From NCBI GenBank assembly GCA_015493625.1, contig WGCT01000298.1, positions 1 to 17,253 of the forward strand: 17,253 nt of DNA, in the 5' to 3' direction. Origin of the DNA: Draconibacterium sp. (GTDB taxonomy: Bacteria; Bacteroidota; Bacteroidia; Bacteroidales; Prolixibacteraceae). Below the pieces are notes generated by a model. The model ran no database searches. It saw nothing but the letters and a program-made list of their open reading frames with translations, and was not told the origin of the DNA. Both the position numbers and the translations under genes were made by a program. Positions within the stretch are counted from its first letter, which is position 1. Each line of letters opens with the position of its first letter. Below, piece after piece: positions 1 to 7,035 of the stretch.

Positions 1-171
1 TTCTTCCAAAAAAACAAAAAACAGTACCGAGGCGGCAATAACAAGTAGCAAAACAAATACAACCCTGATATATAAAATTGTTTTGTATTTTTTATCGAGC
101 AGATTAAAAGAATCTTTATTAATATCGGGAATATTGTTGGGTGTAATAATTAAATTTGAAAAGTTTTCCAT
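1..171 (-). CDS. Small membrane protein, N-terminal part only (PH-domain/YdbS-like suspected)
   Basis: The gene starts with ATG at 171 and stays open for 57 codons to the left edge, so only the N-terminus is visible. The first 26 residues (MENFSNLI...) are polar, with Asn, Asp and Pro. Residues 33-54 (ILYIRVVFVLLLVIAASVLF) form a clear membrane segment after a Lys/Tyr-rich stretch, which suggests a cytoplasmic N-terminus. This layout (MENF start, short soluble leader, then a membrane hairpin) resembles Bacteroidota bacterial-PH-domain (YdbS-like) proteins, but the domain itself lies outside the window, so the family is inference. The start is supported by a well-placed promoter, TTG at 217-219 and TACTTTTG at 190-197, which would give a leader of about 15 nt. 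The gene begins 42 bp after the SDR gene stop. Confidence 0.6.
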   Translation of the reverse strand, partial: MENFSNLIITPNNIPDINKDSFNLLDKKYKTILYIRVVFVLLLVIAASVLFFVFLEE

Positions 172-189
172 AAGGTTTCTATTGTTTTT

Positions 190-219
190 CAAAAGTATGG
201 CTTTTAAGTTGATTTACAA
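190..219 (-). promoter_or_regulatory. Bacteroidota-type promoter for the small membrane protein
   Basis: On the minus strand a TACTTTTG box (190-197) matches the Bacteroidota -7 consensus TAnnTTTG exactly. A TTG (217-219) lies 19 bp upstream at the -33 position. The -33 element overlaps the last codons and stop of the SDR gene, so the membrane protein gene can be transcribed separately from the sugar cassette. Transcription would start around 182-186, about 12-15 nt before the ATG at 171. Confidence 0.6.
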
Positions 220-984
220 CCGCTGCACTCCCATTCCGCCATCCACCAGAACAACCTGTCCGGTAGAATAAGGGAGCATTTGTGTTGCCATGGCAGCTGC
301 CACTTTCCCCACATCGCCGGGCATACCCCAACGTTGCTGAATGGTTAACCCATCGGCAAATAAACGGTCGTATTTTTCGGTTACACCGGCAGTCATATCG
401 GTTTTTATTATGCCCGGTTGAATTTCGTAAACCGGAATATTAAACTCGCCCAAACGCGCTGCCCACAATTTTGTTGCCATGGCAATTCCCGCTTTCGAAA
501 TACAATATTCTCCGCGATTAATCGATGCTACTGTTGCCGAAACCGATGAAACATTAATAATACATCCCCAAAACTCTGCCGATTTATTTTTCATTTCAAC
601 CATATGATTTGCAAAAAGCTGCGTAAGAAAATAGGGCCCTTTTAAATTAATATTCAGCGTATAATCGAAACTCTCTTCGGTGGCTTCCAGAATATCTTTT
701 CGCTCTTTTGGCGCCACTCCGGCATTATTTACCAACACATTTAACCGGCTGAACTCCGACAGCACCGTTTTAAAAATCTGTTTACGGTCGCTCTTTTGCG
801 AAATATCGCCCTGAACATAAATAACTTCAACCCCAAAACTTTTCAATTCGGATAAAATCTGATGAACCGACTCTTCGTTTCGAACTCCGTTAATTGCAAG
901 ATTAAACCCTGCTTTTGCCAGCTCTTTTGCAATTCCAAGTCCTATTCCGCGCGAGCCTCCTGTTATTAATGCTGTTTGTTTCAT
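214..984 (-). CDS. SDR-family NAD(P)-dependent oxidoreductase, FabG-like
   Basis: Classical short-chain dehydrogenase/reductase of 256 residues, the usual length for the family. It carries the Rossmann nucleotide-binding motif TGGSRGIG (residues 8-15), NNAG (86-89), and the catalytic set Ser147, Tyr160 and Lys164 (YCISK). The PG turn follows at 190-191 and the C-terminal GQVVLVDGG at 242-250. SRG in the glycine motif is typical of NADP(H)-preferring members. Automatic annotation usually calls such proteins 3-ketoacyl-ACP reductase. The setting beside a sugar isomerase, a Gfo/Idh/MocA enzyme and a GH88 hydrolase makes a sugar or sugar-acid dehydrogenase more likely here; that is inference. It is the last gene of the cassette, separated from the Gfo gene by 136 bp that contains heptamer repeats, so coupling to the upstream genes is not certain. 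No Shine-Dalgarno sequence precedes the ATG. Confidence 0.9.
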   Translation of the reverse strand: MKQTALITGGSRGIGLGIAKELAKAGFNLAINGVRNEESVHQILSELKSFGVEVIYVQGDISQKSDRKQIFKTVLSEFSRLNVLVNNAGVAPKERKDILEATEESFDYTLNINLKGPYFLTQLFANHMVEMKNKSAEFWGCIINVSSVSATVASINRGEYCISKAGIAMATKLWAARLGEFNIPVYEIQPGIIKTDMTAGVTEKYDRLFADGLTIQQRWGMPGDVGKVAAAMATQMLPYSTGQVVLVDGGMGVQRL

Positions 985-997
985 TTGTTTGAAAATT

Positions 998-1032
998 AGA
1001 ATATAGATACTAGAATCAAGACACTAGACAAG
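998..1032 (+). repeat. Heptamer tandem repeat cluster, 5 units
   Basis: Five consecutive 7-bp units with no gap, each beginning AGA: AGAATAT, AGATACT, AGAATCA, then AGACACT and AGACAAG. The consensus is roughly AGAYACN. It lies between the SDR start and the Gfo stop, outside both genes. A second cluster with the same unit and the same plus-strand orientation is at 7008-7035. Confidence 0.75.
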
Positions 1033-1120
1033 AAAATTAGTGCTTTAACTTAATTATGCTTCTGTGTGTAAAATCTTTTATCGTGAATGTTTCATGTTTT
1101 ACCTTCCTGCAAAAATTTTA

Positions 1121-2263
1121 TTAAATCTTTGGCACTTCAAGCCATGTCCGCTTTTTCCAACTTTCCAATCCGAGTTCGGCCAGTTGCACTCCTTTTGCCC
1201 CCTCGCGTAAATTCCACCTGAAGGGCTCGTTGTTAACCACATGTTTTAAAAACAACTCCCACTGCACTTTAAAAGCATTTTCGAAATTCTCCTGCTCTGG
1301 AACTTTGCTCCAGCCCTCATAAAAATTAATGGGGTTGGCAATGTCGGGGTTCCACACCGGTTTTGGTGTATTACCGTAGTGTTGTGTCCAGCAGTCGCGC
1401 AGTCCGGCAACGGCAGAACCTCGTGTTCCGTCGACGTGCAAAGTAAGCAAATCGTCGCGGCGCACACGGGTTACCCACGACGAATTAAAATGAGCAATTA
1501 CGCCACCTTCTAACTCGAATGTTGCATAAGCAGCATCGTCGGCAGTACATTTATAAACATCTCCATTTTCGTCAACCCGCTCGGGAATGTGTGTTGCTCC
1601 GAGGCACGAAATTGCTTTTACTTCGCCAAACAAATTATCGAGAACATATCTCCAGTGCGCCAACATATCAACAATAATTCCACCGTCATCCTCTTTTCTA
1701 TAATTCCAACTTGGTCGCTGAGCAGGTACCGAGTACCCCTCGAAAACCCAATAACCAAATTCGCCACGCACCGAAAGAATTTTTCCAAAAAAATCGTTCT
1801 CCATTAAACGCTTTAGTTTTACCAATCCCGGGAGCCAAAGTTTATCCTGAACAACACCATGTTTTACACCTGCCTCTTCGCAAACCTGAAACAGCTCGAG
1901 AGCAGTAGCAACATCGGTTGCAACGGGTTTTTCGCAGTACACATGTTTACCGGCTCTGGCAGCAGCTTTTACAGCTCCGGCACGGCGACTGGTTGTTTGC
2001 GAATCGAAATAAATCTGATAATACGGGTCGTTCATTACCGAATCTAAATCGGTTGTCCACTTTTCAACCCCCGACATTTCGGCAAGTTTTTTAAGTTTTA
2101 TCTCGTTACGGCCAACCAAAACGGGATCGGGCATAATAAATTCGGACGCACTTACCTGCACTCCACCCTGTTTAATAATCTCAACAATCGACCGCATTAA
2201 ATGCTGGTTTGTTCCCATGCGACCTGTAACGCCGTTCATTATAATTCCTATTCTATGTATCAT
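1121..2263 (-). CDS. Gfo/Idh/MocA-family oxidoreductase
   Basis: NAD(P)-dependent sugar dehydrogenase or oxidoreductase of 380 residues, within the family's normal length. An N-terminal Rossmann domain starts at residue 4 (IGIIMNGVTGRMG; the glycine-rich turn is at 11-17). The family signature CEKPVA is at 110-115, with Lys112 the expected catalytic lysine. The C-terminal substrate domain carries GGIIVDMLAHW (194-204), whose Asp199 and His203 match the DxxxH active-site pair. There is no signal peptide, so the protein should be cytoplasmic. The family oxidises hydroxyls of sugars, inositols or glycosides, often at C3. The neighbouring TIM-barrel isomerase is a common partner of such enzymes in oxidation-elimination pathways, but the substrate cannot be read from sequence. 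It lies 113 bp downstream of the isomerase gene and 136 bp upstream of the SDR gene, all on the minus strand. Confidence 0.9.
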   Translation of the reverse strand: MIHRIGIIMNGVTGRMGTNQHLMRSIVEIIKQGGVQVSASEFIMPDPVLVGRNEIKLKKLAEMSGVEKWTTDLDSVMNDPYYQIYFDSQTTSRRAGAVKAAARAGKHVYCEKPVATDVATALELFQVCEEAGVKHGVVQDKLWLPGLVKLKRLMENDFFGKILSVRGEFGYWVFEGYSVPAQRPSWNYRKEDDGGIIVDMLAHWRYVLDNLFGEVKAISCLGATHIPERVDENGDVYKCTADDAAYATFELEGGVIAHFNSSWVTRVRRDDLLTLHVDGTRGSAVAGLRDCWTQHYGNTPKPVWNPDIANPINFYEGWSKVPEQENFENAFKVQWELFLKHVVNNEPFRWNLREGAKGVQLAELGLESWKKRTWLEVPKI

Positions 2264-2376
2264 ATTTTCTGATATAAAATTATTATACGTCTAAATCATT
2301 TCCCCTGTTCAATAAAAAAATCATTCTCTAAATCGTAATATATAGTGGAACGAAAAACTACATGAATAAAAGTAAG

Positions 2377-3207
2377 TTATGAATATTTTAAATATGCATT
2401 TTTAATTTTTTCAAGATAATCGGTTTGATTGATTTTCCAGTACTTATCCGAAAAAATTTCCACTTCGTTAAATCCGCTAAAACCGGCATTTTCTACCCAC
2501 CCACGAATTTCGGGAACATTAATACATCCGTCGCCCATTAATCCACGGTCGTTTAAAAAATCGGTTGTCGGTACATTCCAGTCGCAAATATGAAATGCAA
2601 AGATACTATTGTTTGCACCGCATCTTTTAATCTCGCTTTGCAGATTATTGTCCCACCAAAGATGATAAACATCGACGGCAACTCCCACAAAATCAGAGTT
2701 AATCTCCTCAACCATATCGTTTGCCTGAGCAAGCGTATTAACTGCCGAGCGGTCGGCGGCATACATTGGGTGCAACGGTTCAATCGACAGTTTTACCCCG
2801 GCAGCTTTTGCCGCAGGAAGCAGCTTTATAATGCCTTCTTTTATCTGCTCGCGCGATTTGGCGAGCGACTGCCGGCCATCGGCACCACAAACCAAAACCA
2901 CCGACGGAGCACCTACTGCAGCTGCCTGTTCAATTGCCAAAAGGTTATCGTCGAGGGCTTTTATTCTCTCCGGTTTATTTACCGATGGGAAAAATCCGCC
3001 ACGTGCAATCGATACTACACTCATATTGTTGTCGTTAAGCATTGTAAATGCCTCATTCAGGTTTTGGTTTTCGAGAACGTTTCGCCAGATTGTAATTCCC
3101 CGAATACCGGCAGCACTGTACTTCTCTACACACTGCTGTAAGTTCCAAGGTTTGTTGGTTAATGTGTGAACGCACAGTTTCGATAAATCCCTTAATTTTG
3201 TTGTCAT
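2377..3207 (-). CDS. Sugar phosphate isomerase/epimerase-like TIM-barrel protein
   Basis: A 276-residue member of the xylose isomerase-like/AP-endonuclease-2 superfamily. Candidate metal ligands sit in the expected order: Glu143 (SIEPLHP), Asp179 and His182 (VDVYHLWWD), His206 (FAFHICDW) and Glu250 (NEVEIF). The LMGDG turn at 223-227 is typical of the IolE/hydroxypyruvate-isomerase-like branch. There is no signal peptide. The gene begins 28 bp after the GH88 stop, so the two are almost certainly co-transcribed. The family covers isomerases, epimerases, dehydratases and, with Gfo/Idh/MocA partners, lyases that act on 3-keto-glycosides. I cannot choose between these. The start MTTKLRDLSKL is the natural one, leading directly into the first beta strand. 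Confidence 0.88.
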   Translation of the reverse strand: MTTKLRDLSKLCVHTLTNKPWNLQQCVEKYSAAGIRGITIWRNVLENQNLNEAFTMLNDNNMSVVSIARGGFFPSVNKPERIKALDDNLLAIEQAAAVGAPSVVLVCGADGRQSLAKSREQIKEGIIKLLPAAKAAGVKLSIEPLHPMYAADRSAVNTLAQANDMVEEINSDFVGVAVDVYHLWWDNNLQSEIKRCGANNSIFAFHICDWNVPTTDFLNDRGLMGDGCINVPEIRGWVENAGFSGFNEVEIFSDKYWKINQTDYLEKIKNAYLKYS

Positions 3208-3235
3208 ATTTTTAAATGCTGATTAACACCGACCG

Positions 3236-4615
3236 TTATTTAACACATCCAAAAAAAGTATAATACTTTTCGTTTTTAATAATTCGCTGCAAATAGAGTG
3301 CAACTTCGCGTGCATGGTAATCGCCCCACATCGACGATTCTCCCGAAGGGATTTTTCGCCCGTCGGGAATGTAATCCCAACCATTTGGACGGTGATAAAT
3401 ACTATGCAAAATTAACCCCTGATGTTTTGGGCTGGTACTTAAATAGGGTGGAGCGAATAGCGCTTCAACCACTGTTAAACCTGCTTGTAAATATTTTTCT
3501 CCGGTTCCTTTTTCTCCTTTTTCAATCAGATATTTTCCCAGTCTTAATAATCCCTGCGAAGCAATGGCTGCCGCCGAGCTGTCAACCGGCTCCCAGTCGT
3601 TAAACGGATTAGACGGGCGATTTAAATAGTCGCCTAATTTATGCAAATTTGGAGCACCGGTATCCCAGTATGGAATTCCGTCAACCGGACTGTTTTCGAT
3701 ATAAAAATCGCAGGTAGCTTCGGCAGCTTTTATCATTATTCTTTCTATTTCGGCTTTCGGTTGCATATTTACAAATACACTTTCGGGAATTGTGTAAAGC
3801 AGCTCCAACTCTTCGGCAAAGCCCAACATTGCCCATGCAAGTCCACGTGTCCAGGTCGAAAAGCCGGTGTATCCTTGTTGCGAATTTGGACAACGATAAT
3901 TCCCGTCGTTTTTATTGAATATGCTTTCGTGCGCAGTGCGCCCCCAAACATCGTAACTGTCGCGCCCCTCGCCATAAAAAACCGAATATTTTGCTGTGGC
4001 CAGAATATGTTGAATTGCCCGTTCGAAAAGCGAAATAGTCACATCGCCTTCGCCTTGATAAACGTGCCCCAGCAAATCGCTAGCCATTAAAATACGGCAC
4101 GAACGAATGGTATCGACAAACAACGATTGCGGCCCGTTAAATGAGTAGATAAATCCCCCGTTGTTAATTTCTGTCCAGCGACTTGCTTGCACTGCCCCCG
4201 AAATTTTAACGGCCAGCTCATAAAAATTTTTCTCCCACTCGTTAAACTGTATTTTTCCCTCATTCATCAACCGAAGTAAATTTCCATAAGTACTCAGGTT
4301 GTTAAATCCGTGATCGTGAACCCCCACATGACTAATGTGTGGTGCCATTTTTTCGAGTGTGGCTTTCTTCCCCGACTCAAGAAAATAGTTGTCGCCGGTG
4401 GCATCGAACTGTAAAATTGCCGAGCCAAACTGAAAGCCCTGTGTCCACTCGGTCCAGCCCCGCGTTGAATACTCTCCGTCGATTGTAAAAACCGGCGAAC
4501 CTTTTGCCGGATCATAATTTTTATCGATTAATTTTATTTTTTCAGCTGAAAGTTCCCAAAAAAGAGTAAGTTTTTCCTCTAAATCTCCCGGGTTTAGGTT
4601 GTAGTTTATTTGCAT
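3236..4615 (-). CDS. Glycoside hydrolase family 88, unsaturated uronyl hydrolase
   Basis: Intracellular hydrolase that removes the 4,5-unsaturated uronic acid left on oligosaccharides by polysaccharide lyases. From the ATG at 4615 it is 459 residues, longer than the roughly 380 of the Bacillus enzyme. The alpha/alpha-barrel markers are Asp101 in VHDHGF and Asp168 in LFVDTIRS, the expected catalytic pair. RGLAWAMLGFAEE (257-269), DSSAAAIASQGLLRLG (345-360) and SSMWGDYHAREVALYL (427-442) follow. The frame stays open upstream to a TTG at 4702, but that extension is not credible: it is non-conserved, would overlap a possible promoter, and does not make a convincing signal peptide. The absence of a signal peptide implies cytoplasmic action on imported oligosaccharides. 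This is the first gene of the minus-strand cassette. The polysaccharide of origin cannot be deduced, and no lyase is nearby. Confidence 0.9.
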   Translation of the reverse strand: MQINYNLNPGDLEEKLTLFWELSAEKIKLIDKNYDPAKGSPVFTIDGEYSTRGWTEWTQGFQFGSAILQFDATGDNYFLESGKKATLEKMAPHISHVGVHDHGFNNLSTYGNLLRLMNEGKIQFNEWEKNFYELAVKISGAVQASRWTEINNGGFIYSFNGPQSLFVDTIRSCRILMASDLLGHVYQGEGDVTISLFERAIQHILATAKYSVFYGEGRDSYDVWGRTAHESIFNKNDGNYRCPNSQQGYTGFSTWTRGLAWAMLGFAEELELLYTIPESVFVNMQPKAEIERIMIKAAEATCDFYIENSPVDGIPYWDTGAPNLHKLGDYLNRPSNPFNDWEPVDSSAAAIASQGLLRLGKYLIEKGEKGTGEKYLQAGLTVVEALFAPPYLSTSPKHQGLILHSIYHRPNGWDYIPDGRKIPSGESSMWGDYHAREVALYLQRIIKNEKYYTFFGCVK

Positions 4616-4655
4616 TGTTTTACAATTTTTATACGGGAGTAAAAATAGTGAATAA

Positions 4656-4670
4656 ATTCCGATTCGGAAT
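4656..4670. promoter_or_regulatory. 15-bp palindrome upstream of the GH88 cassette (candidate operator)
   Basis: ATTCCGA and TCGGAAT flank a single T, forming a perfect 7+7 inverted repeat 40 bp upstream of the GH88 start. A further copy of the half site ATTCCGA lies at 4781-4787. The arrangement suits a dimeric repressor or activator of the cassette, but no regulator gene is present in the window. Confidence 0.35.
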
Positions 4671-4709
4671 AAACAAAAAAGAAGGTTGCTAAAACCGGAC
4701 AAAGTTTAA

Positions 4710-4742
4710 CAAAGTAAAAAACTACATTGCCGGTTATTACAA
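4710..4742 (-). promoter_or_regulatory. Possible weak promoter for the GH88 cassette
   Basis: On the minus strand TTACTTTG (4710-4717) matches 7 of 8 positions of TAnnTTTG, and a TTG (4740-4742) lies 22 bp upstream, slightly too far. A second near-match, AAACTTTG, sits at 4700-4707. Either would give a leader of about 80-90 nt that includes the 4656-4670 palindrome. This is weak evidence, listed because it argues against the TTG start at 4702. Confidence 0.25.
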
Positions 4743-4743
4743 T

Positions 4744-4765
4744 GTTTTTAGATAAATCTAAGAAC
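4744..4765. repeat. Imperfect inverted repeat in the 4616-4829 gap
   Basis: TTAGAT and ATCTAA are separated by AA (4748-4761). The symmetry extends outward to 4744 and 4765 with one G-T pair. It is AT-rich and has no following T-run in the minus direction, so it is a poor terminator for the membrane protein gene that ends at 4830. An operator-like dyad is equally possible. Confidence 0.3.
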
Positions 4766-4829
4766 GAAAAAAGGAGCGTAATTCCGAAACCCCTCGTACA
4801 AAAAGCTATTTTGTTTTAGTAGAAGTTAT

Positions 4830-5780
4830 TCACTTTTTATCTCCAATAATTTTTTGGATACTTTTTAGAGCCAGCCTTTCGGAAAACCCCGACACAAATG
4901 AAATAGTAAAAAACTCGTAACAAGTATCGAGCTTAAAGCTTAAAATATCTATCGATGTTGCCAACTTCGAGTTGAGTAAAACAAAAACAAAAATAGAGAA
5001 TCCGGCACCAACAAAAAGGCGGCTCATTATTATTGATGTATTGCTTAACATTTCGGGAATTCGTGCACTGGATTGCGAATTCCGGAAATGAAATATTGAA
5101 CTTGTTGTTGCACCAAGTAATCCAAAAAGAATTACTCCGGTAAGGTTTCTGAAATTCATCAAAGTCATCTCTTCGTCGCCCGAAAAGTTACAAATTGCAA
5201 TATAAATCAATATCAGAGTTATAAGCATAATCAGAATTACAAACAACCAGTTAAACTGGTTGCGGGTTAGTTTATTGGTGTAGTATAGTGTGTGGTAATA
5301 TTCGTCTCTTATTCGCAGTGCCTGTTCGAGTTGTTCGGGCGAAATGTCCGACTTATTATCCCGGTCTTTCACGCCAATTATATTTAGTATTGAGTCTCTT
5401 CTATGGTCGCTGAGGTTATTACTCTCTACGCGTAACTTCGACACTATTGCACTCCGGCTCTCTTTGCCATGGTACACTTCGAGCCGCTTTGCAGCATGAA
5501 ATAATTTCCAGCCCTCATCGATTTTTCGTTTTTCCAGTTTCTCCTGCGATTTTTTGCATAAAGCAAGCGATTTAGTTGTCCAGTTACACTCTTTTTCCTT
5601 TTCATTTAAATCCATTTGCAATGTATACAAATGCTCTCTGAATGTATGCAGGTCGCCCTTCAATCGAATATATTTTGGCGAGTATTCAACATAAAGCAGT
5701 CGTTTAATGTGTAGTTCTATTTTTGTCATCAGCTTTTTTTGCTTTAATGCGTTAGCTGCTGTTTTAACACCTTCTTTCAT
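4830..5780 (-). CDS. Membrane protein of unknown function with coiled-coil N-terminal half
   Basis: I cannot assign a named family to this 316-residue protein. Residues 1-170 are soluble and rich in Lys and Glu, with probable coiled coil at about 45-90. A conserved-looking segment, DEGWKLFHAAKRLEVY, is at 88-103, and a helix at 148-163 contains ALRIRDEYYH. Membrane segments follow at about 177-197, 213-231 and 250-270. A last hydrophobic stretch at 287-299 leads into GFSERLALKSIQK (298-310). From memory, the DEGW...HAAKRLE segment and the GFSER motif next to the final hydrophobic stretch recur in uncharacterised bacterial membrane proteins; this is not checked. There is no signal peptide, so the N-terminal half is probably cytoplasmic. 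It is monocistronic and divergent from the DMT transporter gene across 147 bp, with no clear promoter of its own. Start choice: the ATG at 5780; an internal Met18 is a less likely alternative. Confidence 0.75.
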   Translation of the reverse strand: MKEGVKTAANALKQKKLMTKIELHIKRLLYVEYSPKYIRLKGDLHTFREHLYTLQMDLNEKEKECNWTTKSLALCKKSQEKLEKRKIDEGWKLFHAAKRLEVYHGKESRSAIVSKLRVESNNLSDHRRDSILNIIGVKDRDNKSDISPEQLEQALRIRDEYYHTLYYTNKLTRNQFNWLFVILIMLITLILIYIAICNFSGDEEMTLMNFRNLTGVILFGLLGATTSSIFHFRNSQSSARIPEMLSNTSIIMSRLFVGAGFSIFVFVLLNSKLATSIDILSFKLDTCYEFFTISFVSGFSERLALKSIQKIIGDKK

Positions 5781-5891
5781 CTCAATCTATTTTTTGTTTT
5801 GCCTTTTTTAAAAATTAGCCGTCATTACAATTTACAAAAAAACGAGTTAAAATCCTATGGGTTTCAATAAGTTACACACAAGCAGAAGAAG

Positions 5892-5923
5892 TTGCCGGGC
5901 GCCAACTCTTTTTAGTATCTTTG
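5892..5923 (+). promoter_or_regulatory. Promoter of the DMT transporter gene, probably leaderless
   Basis: TATCTTTG (5916-5923) matches TAnnTTTG exactly, and TTG (5892-5894) lies 21 bp upstream as the -33 element. The -7 box ends only 4 bp before the ATG at 5928, so transcription should start at or within a few bases of the start codon. The transcript would have essentially no 5' leader. Confidence 0.65.
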
Positions 5924-5927
5924 CCGC

Positions 5928-6842
5928 ATGAAGTCGAATACGTTTAAAGGTTATTTATATGCACTTATTGCCACGCTGGCTTTTTCGAATGTTTATATTT
6001 TTAGCAAAGCTGCTCTTAACGAAGTTCACCTTGCACAATTCGGGGTTTACTGGTTTGCCATTGGTGGATTATTAACACTCTTATTTGCATGGAGAAACAG
6101 AGATTTGAGGCAATTGAAAAGGTTAACAAGGAAACAGATTAAAACTCTTATTTTGCTTGGCATCCTCGAAATGTTAACCACAACTTCATTCTTCATTTCA
6201 ATAAATATTATTGCCAATCCTGCAGTCACTTCGTTTCTTGGCAATATGTATCCGGTAATGGTAACCATTGGTGGTATTTTTATTTTGAAGGAAAAATTTG
6301 GGCCAATAGAGATATTTGGTATTTTTCTGGCATTAAGTGGCGCATTTCTTATCAGCTACTCGGGAGGAACCACCATAGAAACGTTTTTTATTAAAGGAAC
6401 CGGCTGGGTATTTATAAATGCTTTTTTTGCCACCGTTGCCACGCTCATTGTTAAAGTTCATGTAAAAAATTTATCGCCCGGACTAATTAATTTAAACCGC
6501 ACAGCTTGGCTTTTGTCGCTCTCGGTTATTATGCTTTTTGTTTACAAACAACCCCTTGCAATTCCATTCTCTGCCCTTAAAAATATTGCTATTGGTGCTG
6601 TACTAGGCCCATTTCTGGCTATTCTTACAGTTTATTACTCGTTTAAATATATCGAAGCTTCGCGTTCGTCAATCATTCAAAGCCTAAAAGGGATATTTGT
6701 TTTGATTGGAGCATATTTTGTTTTTAAAAGCTTTCCGTTGCCACATCAGTTTATTGGCGGAATGATTACTATTTTAGGAGTTCTTGTTATGACTTTGGCA
6801 CAGTCGGGCGTTTTTAACCGTTTTACAACGAACAGAAAATAG
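5928..6842 (+). CDS. DMT-superfamily transporter with two EamA domains
   Basis: Inner-membrane transporter of 304 residues, the standard size for the drug/metabolite transporter family, with about ten hydrophobic segments. The two EamA repeats are visible at about 8-143 and 155-290. The first ends with the hallmark LKEKFGPIEIFGIFLALSGA (120-139). The second ends with an equivalent stretch from Val258 through FIGGMITILGVLVM (275-288). Charged loops (about 55-72 and 176-183) separate the membrane segments. EamA proteins export or import amino acids, purines and other small metabolites; the substrate cannot be predicted here. The gene has its own promoter directly against the ATG. It is separated from the downstream export operon by 363 bp, so it is probably transcribed alone. 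Confidence 0.9.
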   Translation: MKSNTFKGYLYALIATLAFSNVYIFSKAALNEVHLAQFGVYWFAIGGLLTLLFAWRNRDLRQLKRLTRKQIKTLILLGILEMLTTTSFFISINIIANPAVTSFLGNMYPVMVTIGGIFILKEKFGPIEIFGIFLALSGAFLISYSGGTTIETFFIKGTGWVFINAFFATVATLIVKVHVKNLSPGLINLNRTAWLLSLSVIMLFVYKQPLAIPFSALKNIAIGAVLGPFLAILTVYYSFKYIEASRSSIIQSLKGIFVLIGAYFVFKSFPLPHQFIGGMITILGVLVMTLAQSGVFNRFTTNRK

Positions 6843-6973
6843 AATACATGGTTAACCTAAATTACATACTTTTTATACAAACAAAGTAAAACAATTCTTA
6901 AAATTTAAGCCGACAATAGTGCTTTATTAAAATAATTTATAGAACTTTCCGTTAGTTAATAGGTTGTTATTCC

Positions 6974-6995
6974 AAAGGCTCCGTAGGAATCCTTT
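6974..6995. repeat. Small imperfect hairpin downstream of the DMT gene
   Basis: AAAGG (6974-6978) pairs with CCTTT (6991-6995) and TCC (6980-6982) with GGA (6986-6988). The loop is GTA and there is a small bulge. The stem is about 8 bp. There is no T-run after it on either strand, so it is not a typical intrinsic terminator. A REP-like intergenic palindrome is possible. Confidence 0.4.
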
Positions 6996-7007
6996 CGGGA
7001 AATTGTT

Positions 7008-7035
7008 AGACACGAAACACGAGATATGAGACAAC
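7008..7035 (+). repeat. Heptamer tandem repeat cluster, 4 units
   Basis: Four consecutive 7-bp units: AGACACG, AAACACG, then AGATATG and AGACAAC. They share consensus and orientation with the cluster at 998-1032 although the two sites are 6 kb apart and flank unrelated genes. Confidence 0.7.

Noticed and set aside
2590..3141. 183-codon open frame on the plus strand inside the isomerase gene
   Set aside because: It is fully antisense to a well-supported enzyme gene, is rich in Cys and His as expected for a shadow frame, and matches no family I know.
4616..4702. N-terminal extension of the GH88 protein from a TTG at 4702
   Set aside because: It starts with TTG, the added 29 residues are not family-like, the hydrophobic stretch is not a good signal peptide, and the region overlaps a possible promoter and a palindrome. 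The ATG at 4615 fits the start of the fold.
6974..6995. Hairpin as an intrinsic terminator of the DMT gene
   Set aside because: It lies 130 bp after the stop, the stem is bulged, and there is no T-run after it.
998..7035. Heptamer clusters as CRISPR-like repeats
   Set aside because: The units are 7 bp and directly adjacent with no spacers, and no cas genes are present.
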